Positions 52,528-61,300 of a stretch of DNA of 64,000 nt are shown here, piece by piece. A program made the position numbers and the translations under genes. How positions within the stretch are numbered: position 1 is the first letter of the stretch; every line of letters begins with the position of its first letter. The stretch is from assembly GCF_002270415.1 (NCBI RefSeq), contig NZ_NNRI01000017.1:1-64000 (forward strand), read 5' to 3'. This DNA comes from Mesorhizobium sophorae. Lineage in GTDB: Bacteria > Pseudomonadota > Alphaproteobacteria > Rhizobiales > Rhizobiaceae. The notes under the pieces are model-generated. The model was not told where the DNA came from. It did no database searches and worked only from the letters and a program-made list of their open reading frames with translations.

Positions 52528-54054
52528 CTATGAAAAGAAGCTTGCAATGCTGGCCAGGGTTTCGTGCTCGTCATCGAAACCCCCGTGCATATCGGCCTGC
52601 GTCCGCATTCCCACTGCGGCATCCGCTTCAGTCTTTGAATAGACAATTGCATCGGCCGCTGGGGAAAAGAAATCCATGACCGTTTTCGCGGCCGATACCT
52701 GATCTTTTTCTATCAACCAGGGCGTATTCCCGCTGAGGAAACGCTGCATGCCAACCAGGGGGGCGTCGGGGAATGGCGTGGCGCCAACTTCCTCGAACAG
52801 ACCCGACACGAGGTAGAGGAGGGAAGACGGATAGATGTATCCCTTGTCATGACCAAGGACCGCATCAGCGCGCTCCAGGGAATCGGACAAGGCGTAGATG
52901 CGCCGACGCGCAACAGCGTCGCCCCCATTGCGGATAGCTTCGGCGAAAAGATCCATGCGGGCTGCTGGTCCCAACAGAACAAGATCAAGCCGGAGCTCTA
53001 GTCGCAGCGCAGCGATGACTTTGATCATCTCGGCCGCCCAGATCGATCCGGCGCTGTGGGCAGTTACCACCAGCCGACAGCCAGCCGGAATCACGTCAAG
53101 CAGTTGGCGACCAAGGTGGCCGTCCTTGAAGTGATCCGCTGCATCCTTTTTCATCATCCCCCACACAGCTGCACCAACGAGGTCGCCGTAGAGTTCGCGC
53201 GCCAATTCCTCGACGATCGTTGCGTAAAAGCCATGATCGCGTTGCGCACGCATGCGCCGCACGATGCGCAGAATGATGCTGGCTGCGTGCCTGAGCACGG
53301 CGATCGTGACCGAGACTACCCCCCGCCCGCCCGGTCCATTGACTCGCTCGCCCAACTCGCCACGTATTTCGGCGGACAGACGCGCCAGCATTTCCCCAGC
53401 TGCGCGCTCGTCGTCAGGCGTGCCGACAAGGCCACCCCTTCCAGCCACCGGCACGATGGCACTGGTCAATTGCACAACTGCATCGGCGAACTGATTGTCC
53501 TGCTCGAGCTCAGCCTGAAACTCCTGGGCCAGATCGTACTCGGACTGCGTCGGCGATAGAGAAGCACGTCCCTGGCCAGCGGCGTCGGGCGGGAAGAGAT
53601 CACCGATGTCGGCGAACGGATCGCCCTTGGGCCGCCGGGCAAGACGTGCATCGATCTCCGCCCGGGTAAGACGCACCGACGCGCCAGCGCCTCGCCCCGC
53701 CTCGACCGGCAGGATGATCTTACGAGCCGCAAATTCGATCAGTTTCCTCAGCAGGGCCTTGTAAAGACGATCATTCTCGAACAGGTCGATCCAGTTCGTC
53801 GCGACAGTTTCGAGCGCGCCGGTGCGCCATACAACGAAAACCTGCTGCCATTCCTGGCCAAGCCCAAAGCCGTCCGGGGTGGCACCACCAAGCCTTGACG
53901 CTGTCGCCATCCCGTTCGCCTCGTTGACAAGGCCGCCATGCAAATGCAGCAACAGCTTTGGTTCTGGCTGCTGGAGCGCCGCTTCCAGAATGGCAAGGTG
54001 CGCGGTGTCCTCCGCGTCGAGCCGGCCGTCGCGCGTCCGAAGTACAATGGCCAA
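52528..54054 (-). CDS. Alpha/beta hydrolase (lipase-like), first gene of the caspase operon
   Basis: A 508-aa protein. LLLHLHGGLV (35-44) fits the oxyanion-hole strand, and VTAHSAGSIW (330-339) is a nucleophile elbow with S334, in the AHSAG form. A helical insertion of about 230 residues separates them. The domain extends to a late IRNGGDAV segment, with a probable acid and His in LVLLGPAARMDLF and VLGHDKG. No signal peptide. It starts at a TTG preceded by GGGGGAAG. Lipase/hydrolase effectors in bacterial conflict operons often damage membranes; that role is inferred. It is co-transcribed with the caspase. Confidence 0.78.
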   Translation of the reverse strand: MAIVLRTRDGRLDAEDTAHLAILEAALQQPEPKLLLHLHGGLVNEANGMATASRLGGATPDGFGLGQEWQQVFVVWRTGALETVATNWIDLFENDRLYKALLRKLIEFAARKIILPVEAGRGAGASVRLTRAEIDARLARRPKGDPFADIGDLFPPDAAGQGRASLSPTQSEYDLAQEFQAELEQDNQFADAVVQLTSAIVPVAGRGGLVGTPDDERAAGEMLARLSAEIRGELGERVNGPGGRGVVSVTIAVLRHAASIILRIVRRMRAQRDHGFYATIVEELARELYGDLVGAAVWGMMKKDAADHFKDGHLGRQLLDVIPAGCRLVVTAHSAGSIWAAEMIKVIAALRLELRLDLVLLGPAARMDLFAEAIRNGGDAVARRRIYALSDSLERADAVLGHDKGYIYPSSLLYLVSGLFEEVGATPFPDAPLVGMQRFLSGNTPWLIEKDQVSAAKTVMDFFSPAADAIVYSKTEADAAVGMRTQADMHGGFDDEHETLASIASFFS

Positions 54055-54678
54055 GGACTTCCCCCTTACATGCCGGTCCTCAACGAGGATCGCCTCAGCA
54101 ACACGGCACGAAACTTGCCGTAACTATACTGATACGACTTGTACCGAAAAGAGTCACGTTACTGGAAATGTGAAATCCTTCTGAATGACCTTGACGAGAC
54201 ATAGAGGCCGCTGGGAGTGGCTGGATCGTTGTCGGGTGCCTCGGCCGCCGAGCTCCGAAGAACGCGCTCTTGACACCGAAAGGTGTTGCAGGCTTTACGA
54301 GGGCACGCCCTTCCCACTCGAACACGATGTCGGTCTGAGCTTCCTTCGCCGCTGCTGGACCATGCTCGCCCTTGGATCCGCCGCCGGGCGGGTTATCGAG
54401 CGAACCCAACGCATTGCTAACTTATAAATCTTCAGTATAACTTTGCACTCGGGACTGGAACAGTATTTCTGGTTGCCGGGCAATGGGTGCGTCGCGAATT
54501 GCGCTGATTGCTGCGCGCCCGGCGCCCAGGAGCAAGAGATCCGAGCATCATGCTGTGATCCTTGGAGCTGACGATGACTCTGGCAAGAGTTAGCGTTGCA
54601 TCTGGTTACCGGTTGAGCTCGCTTCGCGTATGGGAAGATCGTCCACTGAGGTGAACCACCTTCGATTTGGAGGGCACT
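54055..54678. other. Gap holding the caspase operon promoter and one weak frame
   Basis: A minus-strand frame (54095-54409) from TTG reads GSLDNPPGGGSKGEHGPAAAK and FEWEGRALVKPATPFGVKSAFFG, which look protein-like, but it lacks a ribosome binding site and turns into non-coding sequence near its end. The plus half (54430-54678) is AT-richer and leads to the L,D-transpeptidase-like gene with GGAGGG. Nothing else is seen. Confidence 0.4.
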
Positions 54679-55266
54679 ATGACGCTTAATATTACTTTTG
54701 TTAAACTGGGAACGAATTCTGAAAACGCGATCTTTGGTGACCTGACGCTTCTAGATGGCACGACGGTTATACAGACATCGTCCGCTTTTTCCGGTGGCGG
54801 CTCATATAATCCATTGGACGACGGCAATTACCGGTTGCGACTCGACATTCGCGGCGAGGAAGATACCAACGAGGTCAATGAGGATGGAACTCTAAAACCG
54901 TTCTATGGTATTCAGAAAGTCAGTGACCACATTCCAAGTGATCAGGGCCCCTTGGACGGGCAGTACGAGTGGGGTTCGATTCGCGCCCGCCTGAATCCAA
55001 CAGGTGGAAACACTGATCATGGCGACTATATTCATGGAAAGAAGAGGACGAAAGATTGGACACACGGGTGTATTTGTGACCGATCTGAAGTCATTTTGAA
55101 TTATTTGTGGAACTTGGCATCACCTCCGATTGGTGCTGACGTCGTCGTTTCTGGTGGGGCAAATTTCGATTTGGAGACTTTGGTGAAGAAGAATATCGCG
55201 AAAAAAGTTGTTTCCACTAGATCCCGTCGCTATTCGAAAGGGATAACCTCGAAGTCACCGTGGTAG
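54679..55266 (+). CDS. L,D-transpeptidase-like protein
   Basis: A 195-aa protein. DYIHGKKRTKDWTHGCIC (residues 117-133) reproduces the His-Gly ... Thr-His-Gly-Cys catalytic pattern of L,D-transpeptidases and of the Tlde1/DUF2778 effector family, with H119 and C131 as the active-site pair. The N-terminal half is beta-rich (MTLNITFVKL, GGGSYNPLDDGNYRLRLD). No signal peptide is present, which favours an exported effector over a housekeeping enzyme. The start has GGAGGG upstream. Base composition is clearly more AT-rich than the flanking operons, a sign of separate acquisition. No immunity gene is identified next to it. Confidence 0.65.
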   Translation: MTLNITFVKLGTNSENAIFGDLTLLDGTTVIQTSSAFSGGGSYNPLDDGNYRLRLDIRGEEDTNEVNEDGTLKPFYGIQKVSDHIPSDQGPLDGQYEWGSIRARLNPTGGNTDHGDYIHGKKRTKDWTHGCICDRSEVILNYLWNLASPPIGADVVVSGGANFDLETLVKKNIAKKVVSTRSRRYSKGITSKSPW

Positions 55267-55726
55267 TGGCGCGGTTCTCTGGCCGACGGAATCGTAAGCT
55301 ATAGACGCGCCTCAGCCCAAGGGAGGAGAGGAGGTCGCCGCCGCTACCAGATTGCGCCTGCTTTTGCGTCGACGTCCAATTGCCACCTGCAGTACCCGCT
55401 TTGACCTCGCAACCCGACGACCTCCCTAGCCCGCGGAAACAGCCTAGCTGTCCGAGAGCCTCTGGCACCATAGCGGCGCTGATCTGATCGCATCCGTCAA
55501 ATCTGCATAGGCTTACGTCTGGTTAGTGCGCGAGCCTATCCTTCCTGGGATGATGCGGCATGGTGCTAATGGCCGACAAGCCTATAGCCTTTGGCAGCTC
55601 GCCTATAGCGCGCTCGCCATACGCGAACCCGAACCGTTCTTCGATGACGCGCCGAAGGTCGATGCGTCCCCAGCGGGCCATCCCGTCGACGGCAAGGTCT
55701 GGGCCGGCTTTCACGATGTCGACTAG

Positions 55727-56557
55727 GCTCAGGACCTATTAATTTGGATTGAGATGTGATTCACGGTTTCCGAGAAGGAGGCCGTGATGGGTTATTTGTT
55801 TCTGCTGAGCGAGCGCCAGATGGCGCGGATATCGCCGCATTTTCCGCTGTCGCATGGCGTTCCACGGGTCGATGACCGACGGGTGGTGAGCGGGATCGTC
55901 TACGTGATCAGGAACGGCCTGCAGTGGAAGGATGCGCCAACGGGCTATGGCCCGCCCAAGACGCTTTACAACCGCTTCATCCGTTGGAGCAGGATGGGCG
56001 TGTTCGACCGTATCTTCGCCGGCCTTGCCGGCGAAGGGCCGAAGCCCGAGCGCATCATGATCGACGCCACGCATCTGAAGGCCCACCGCACCGCGGCGAG
56101 CCTGCTCAAAAAGGGGATGTTCCCCGTCGTATCGGGCGAACAAAAGGTGGGCTGAACTCGAAGCTCCACACCGTTTGCGACGGTGAAGGACGGCCGATCA
56201 TCCTGCTCCTGTCGGAAGGCCAAATGAGCGACCACAAGGGCGCCCGTCTCGTCCTTGACGCCTTGCCACCAGCCTCTCATCTGATCGCCGATCGCGGCTA
56301 CGACAGTGCCTGGTTCCGCGAGCAACTCGCAGCCAGGGGCATTGAGCCGTGCATCCCCTCGAGCCGAAGCCGCAAAGTCCCATACGCCCACGACACAGCG
56401 CTCTACCGCCACCGCCACAAGGTCGAGAACCTGTTCGCCAAACTCAAGGACTGGCGCCGCATCGCAACCCGCTACGACCGATGCGCCCATACCTTCTTCT
56501 CGGCCATCTGCATCGCTGCCGCCGTCATCTTTTGGCTCTGATCAATGAGTCCTGACC
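55727..56557 (+). mobile_element. IS5-family (IS427-type) insertion sequence
   Basis: An 831-bp element flanked by CTAG at 55723-55726 and 56558-56561. The terminal inverted repeats GCTCAGGACCTATTAAT (left) and GGTCAGGACTCATTGAT (right, complement) match at 13 of 17 positions. It carries one transposase in two overlapping frames. It is inserted in an IS630 remnant and looks intact. Confidence 0.85.
55787..56541 (+). CDS. IS427-type transposase, made by -1 frameshift
   Basis: The first frame (to 56155) encodes MARISPHFPLSH, DDRRVVSGIVYVIRNGLQW and a DDE-type start (MIDATHLKAHR, Asp of ATHLK). The second frame (to 56541) carries LNSKLHTVCDGEGRPI, HLIADRGYDS (second Asp) and RHRHKVENLFAKLKDWRR (the Glu of the DDE triad), ending IFWL. 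A -1 slip is needed between about 56107 and 56152; C-AAA-AAG at 56107-56113 is a candidate. This two-frame arrangement is normal for the IS427 group, so the gene is taken as functional. GTG 55784 is an alternative start. Confidence 0.85.
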
Positions 56558-56582
56558 CTAGTTCCGCCTACTGCGCGACTGA

Positions 56583-56846
56583 CTAGTGGAAGTCAATACC
56601 CAGGGCGTCCTTCGGCAAGAACCGAAAGAGGCTGCCCATCTCATGGGCTCGCCATCCCAACAGGCAATAGATAAGTGGCTTGCGATTTTCCACCGACAAC
56701 TCCAAACGGCAGTGCGAAGGGTGACTAAGCACGAAGGCCGTTTGCCTCGACATGCTTGCATCTGACGATGCGAGGTTATTGGCGAATAAAACTGCTTGCA
56801 GCGCGGCATCGTCCACTGCGTCTATTTTGAGAAACGGCTTGCTCAC
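56583..56846 (-). CDS. Small protein of unknown function
   Basis: An 87-aa protein starting at a GTG: SKPFLKIDAVDDAALQAVLF, then RQTAFVLSHPSHCRLELS and LIYCLLGWRAHEMGS. The composition is balanced and protein-like over its whole length, and the stop is followed at once by the IS630 remnant. No family recognised. It is divergent from the 168-aa gene at 56924. Both lie in the AT-richer segment that also holds the L,D-transpeptidase-like gene. Confidence 0.5.
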   Translation of the reverse strand: MSKPFLKIDAVDDAALQAVLFANNLASSDASMSRQTAFVLSHPSHCRLELSVENRKPLIYCLLGWRAHEMGSLFRFLPKDALGIDFH

Positions 56847-56923
56847 TTCGGCTTTCTGAGTGTATCATAGGAGGGTTTACCAGACTTTCTCCGAAAAGAT
56901 TCTTAGCCTTCTTGGAGGTGTAA

Positions 56924-57430
56924 ATGTCACGTGGAAAACTCAAGCAATTCAACGTAAAGCCCTCGGTCTCGCCCGTAAAGAATGAAGACAACTGGAAGGT
57001 TGAGGTAACACTGATAAATGAAGATGGCACTCCGCGAACGTACGAGGGAGTCACCGATTCTCCTGCCGTTCTACTTGTTCTCGCAACGGCGCTATATAAA
57101 CCCCAATACGTGTTTACAATAGAGTTATCGGATGATAGGCCGAGCAGAATTTTAGAGGTCAACCTTGATGACAGACGAAGTTATTGCTCCGATGGGGTAA
57201 TTGCGAATTGTCCGGCGGATACACCAGTCAATGCCGTTACCCCAACCGCGACGGTGGACGACAAAGGCCCACTGTGGTCATTTTACTTCTCCGTTGGGAC
57301 CAAATGCGTCGAATGTAGCGGACACAGTTTGGATGTTTATGCCATTATTGCAAAAGCTTGGCGGAGTGACAAAAAAGTTCGACTGCAAATCAGTGATGGT
57401 TTTATTGTGGGGGCGAAAGAGGAACCCTAG
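56924..57430 (+). CDS. Unknown 168-aa protein
   Basis: Starts at ATG after CTTGGAGGTG. Beta-rich pattern throughout: VKPSVSPVKNEDNWKVEVTL, PQYVFTIELSDDRPSRILEV, GPLWSFYFSVGTKCVECSGH. It has three cysteines near residues 90-130 and no signal peptide or membrane segment. No family recognised. AT-rich relative to the region. It could be an orphan immunity or effector protein next to the L,D-transpeptidase-like gene, but nothing in the sequence shows this. Confidence 0.6.
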   Translation: MSRGKLKQFNVKPSVSPVKNEDNWKVEVTLINEDGTPRTYEGVTDSPAVLLVLATALYKPQYVFTIELSDDRPSRILEVNLDDRRSYCSDGVIANCPADTPVNAVTPTATVDDKGPLWSFYFSVGTKCVECSGHSLDVYAIIAKAWRSDKKVRLQISDGFIVGAKEEP

Positions 57431-57534
57431 AGCGATTAGAATACTAGACTTTGCTCTTGAGGTCTGAGCGGAATGAGTTGCCCTGTTCAGCCTAGAGCTT
57501 TAAGATCAACCCGCTAGGGTAGAGGTATACCGAG

Positions 57535-57870
57535 ATGGACGTTCTGTTCACGGAGTTGGTGTTTCACAATAAGTCCGGCGCGGACGTAACTGTCTGGCTT
57601 GAGTCACCTGCCGGAAGTGGCAATCTTCTAGTAAATGGTGAACGAGTTGCTGGCGATAAAGATCGCACATTTAAGTTTGAGGCGCACAATGTTAGCACAG
57701 CGCAGATACGTGCTGACTCTACATTTGGTGGGGCTAAAGATAAGCAGAATGTTGAGGCGACATGCTCCCCTTATCCTGGATTTCTTGAAAGTATCACAGC
57801 CGAATATTTTCCTGGAAACATTTGGGGTGGGTTCCGGGCTCGCTTCCTCGATCCATCGAAAGGAGGCTGA
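57535..57870 (+). CDS. Unknown 111-aa protein
   Basis: A beta-rich protein (LFTELVFHNKSGADVTVWLE, FKFEAHNVSTAQIRADSTF) ending with AEYFPGNIWGGFRARFLDP. The pattern resembles small jelly-roll or lectin-like folds that coat or bind a partner. Start at ATG 57535 with AGAGGT upstream. It shares strand, base composition and spacing (104 bases) with the 168-aa gene, so the pair may be expressed together. No family recognised. Confidence 0.55.
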   Translation: MDVLFTELVFHNKSGADVTVWLESPAGSGNLLVNGERVAGDKDRTFKFEAHNVSTAQIRADSTFGGAKDKQNVEATCSPYPGFLESITAEYFPGNIWGGFRARFLDPSKGG

Positions 57871-58002
57871 CCTCGCTCCTGCGTGGAAGCGTAGTGTGAA
57901 GCCATAGGGAGGTCGGCACAATCAGTCGGTCCCTAACGAACTGTTCCGTTGGTGACCTAAGCACTTTCCATAGCGTGTATCGCGGATGCTTGGCACTTGC
58001 AT

Positions 58003-58080
58003 GGGCCGGCCGCAGGACGCGACGCGGGACCGACTGTCCCCATGTGCGGTGGTCCGCATGTTGTATTCATTGTGGAAGCC
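58003..58080. repeat. Dispersed palindromic repeat, copy 4 (5'-truncated)
   Basis: It has the right half of the repeat (GACGCGGGACCGACTGTCCCC) plus the 40-base extension it shares with copy 3, ending near TGGAAGCC. The left arm is missing. It lies in the 460-base gap 57871-58330, where no gene is seen. Confidence 0.7.
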
Positions 58081-58330
58081 GATCGGCCGAGGTCACACGC
58101 GATCCTGATTCTCGATCGGCGATGGTTTTCTGCCTTGCTGCCTGAAAATGCATGAGGAAAGCGAGACGGACAGGAGCGCATATCCCCGACCGCAGTTGAA
58201 CGAGACGATTAAGGTCGTGGGCGCGACATCGAGCGCCAACGTCAAGCCTCGTCGGAAAGCCTAGGCAGCCAGGGACCGAATGGATCGACCGAAGACCATC
58301 TAGTGTCTTGAGGACGCCTGGGGTTTCAAC

Positions 58331-61300
58331 TTAGGTCGACAGAAATGGAACTCGCGCCAAGAATCGTGGCCCGGATTCCCGCAACGTCTCTTTTTTCAGG
58401 AGATCCATCAATGCGATCGGCTCCGAGGGGTAACTGGCGGGAAGACGCTCTTCGATTTCCTCGACCATTGCGATAAATTGGCCTGGCCCAAGATCCTCGA
58501 TCTGAGCCTTCGGTATGGTCGCGGACAAGTTCCACTGTGATAGGCCGTCCGAGACACCACGATCGCCAAACGGCCAGGCTTCGGCCACTGCAAGTCCATG
58601 TTGCGTTCGCCCTAGGCCCTCCGTCTCGCGCTCGTGGAAGATGGTCATTCTCATCAAAGGACGTTGCAGTCGCTGCCAGGTTTCCGTGAATTCCGCACCG
58701 TTCTTCGGATCCTCCAGCAACGCCTTCGCATCATCATGGAGCGGCTTCACGCCAATGCTAGCCTGGCCGCTAACGAGCGCACTGACTGTGAGGTCGCCGG
58801 TCTGCACGGCGCCTGAGATCGTCAAGAGGCGGCGAGGCAGCAGTTGCGTCCAGACGCGCACCGGTGTCGAGACCTTCATGCTGTCGTTGATCGCGTTGGA
58901 CTGGTATCGAACGAGTCCCAATCGAATGAAAGGATCCGTCGCATAGGACGGGGTTATGTCAACGTCGACGAACCATTCCTCGGCATCGATGTCGAAATAT
59001 GGTTCGAACGTGAGGAGGGCCACCTCAAGTGGCGGCGCTGGCTGGCTTGGAGTGGCGGACGTGTCCGTGGGAATAGGCATCATGACACTGCCGATGTATT
59101 GTGGATCGTGCGGCCAGGGCGCGTCGTCCTGCTTGTCACCCAGGCAGTCAAATGCGGTGGGCGGCATGAACCAGCCCTTTTGCGGGGACGCGTCGCCGCG
59201 AATGGGGTCGCCGCCCCAGCGCGAGATGTATTGACCTCCATCGCCCAGGTCTCCGTCCTGAAAGTCGCCCAGGGTCATCGGGCGATGCCCGGGGACAGAA
59301 ATCACGTTGTTCTCGATGTCAGGGCGTGAGACGTCGCGGATGAACGGCGGCCACAGTACGATGCCAATCCGCTCGCCTTCACCGGAAGAAAACATGCCCC
59401 TTTCAAATCTCAAGCGCACGGAGCAGCGCCGCTCGAGATGCTGGGTCACATGTTTTCCATCCTGCAGCGCGAAACGCTTGGTTCTGAAAACAAGAGTCGG
59501 GGTCTTGGCTGCGGGCGGGGCAGGCGGTTGCGTAGCCCGGCTCCAGACTGCGGTAGGGTACTGCCACGATCTTTGCTGATCCACCGGCATCAATGGCTGG
59601 CGACGCGTCAGCACGTGCTCCACGCGATCGTCGGAGAACATCGCAGCTGTCTCGAAGCTATGCGCAAAACGCGAAATGCCCAAGACCTCTATCTGCAGCT
59701 TGCGGGCCCTCGTGTCCGATATTTGACTTGGGCGCGAGACGCTGATCAGTCGCGTATGGGACTTCACTTGCGCAGGATCGCCAAGCTCCGGATGACCCTG
59801 ACTTGCGATGCGAAACTCCACCCTTTTGCCCGAGAGCGCTGCCGCATGCAGCAGGCCAAGGTCGAGCCGGGTCAACCGGCCCTCCTGCGGTTGAAGAAAT
59901 ACCGGCTGGCTGTCGGTGTTCTCGGCCGCGCGCGAGGCCGGCAGGCCCTCAATTCGCAGCAACGTCACTTTTTGCGGGAGAAGAGTCGTCTTGCCATCTG
60001 GGTCAACGTCGAATCCGAATATCGTGCTCTTGCGAATGTATTCGGCGCCCGTCCCACCCCTGGGCTTTTGCGGCCAGCGTCCGGAACGCTTTGCCAGAAC
60101 ACCGCGCCCACGTGCGGGATCGTCGATGGGCTCGCCGTTAGGACTGACTGCACTAGCGACCACCTCAATGGTGTCGATCTGGTCGAGATCGACGAGAATC
60201 TCGCCGGAGAGCATCAGGTTCGCCGAGCCCGCCTCATCCTTTGGAGGCGCCACTGCCCCGGGAGCGGACTTTGCAGCGTAGAAGACGAGACCTGGGGTAC
60301 CCGGACGCCAGCTCTCCAGATTTCGCAGCGTTGCCGGAACCAGTGGCGCATTCACTGCGTGAGCGACGCGCAAGGTGGCTACGCCCGCTATCTCCGTCAG
60401 CGGCCAGTTGTTTTTTGCTCCGTTGAGAAGGGTCTCGGCGATTGTCTGGATCGTCGCCTGGTCGGGGACGGGATAGCCACCGAGGCCCACATAAGGAGAG
60501 GGACGCGCCCCATCCAGTGCCGCATTGATCTTGCCGACCGCACCGTCTGCGCAGGCCTCGCTCAGCGCTTGCTTCACGACTGCGCTGCCGCTGGCGCAGC
60601 AATGTTGAACTGCGATATTTTCCGGCAAGGCAAACCATTCGGCAAAACTGGTTTTGGTTGGCAGGCATGTGACTTCGAGATCAAATTGCTCGCCTGGCGC
60701 GAGCTGCACGTCGACGCGGTTGACACGCACACCAGTGCCGAAATGTCCGTTTTCGTCGATGCGCCAGTTGCCGGGCATGATCTTGAGGATGTCCGCCGCT
60801 GCCTTCGGAGGCGGATCCCGCGGTTTATCTCCGCGCCTTACAACGTTTACCAGCAGTGGCAAGGCGTTGGGATATTTGACCCCGGTCGGATAGAGATCGA
60901 CGCTCACATCGCCGGCAAGATAGACGTCGGCGCCGACAATACGCAGGCGTAGCGACATCGTCTGAGCTGCAGGATCAGGCAGATAGGCCTTGCCATTCGA
61001 ACGTTTGGCGGGCGTTTTCAGCGGTCGGAAATATGCGCCGCCCGTGGCCTTGGGAGAAGGGTGGTTGCCTGTGCTCACCTCGCGCCGGTAAATAAGCTGA
61101 TCGGCATTGAAGCCTGTGTTCGGCCGGATAAGAGCGTTGGGAAATTTTCGCCCTTCGGCGTCAAACTCCACATCGAGAAGTCCGCCCGCCAGGATCTCCT
61201 TTGCGTGCTTGGGGTCATCGAAGACCCGGTGTCGCGAGCAAAACTCCATCCCAGCCATCGGCGCCACAAAAATCCGCATTGTTTCTTGGGGGATGGCGCG

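Larger units (their letters stand above)
55523..56580 (-). pseudogene. IS630-family transposase fragment interrupted by an IS427-type element
   Basis: The minus-strand frame 55523-55726 reads AVDGMARWGRIDLRRVIEER and YGERAIGELPKAIGL, the winged HTH segment of IS630-family transposases. Beyond the inserted IS the same frame resumes at 56558 with A-E-L-V-D-I-V-K-A-G across the duplicated CTAG and then breaks. About 80 residues remain of a protein usually over 300. Confidence 0.7.
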
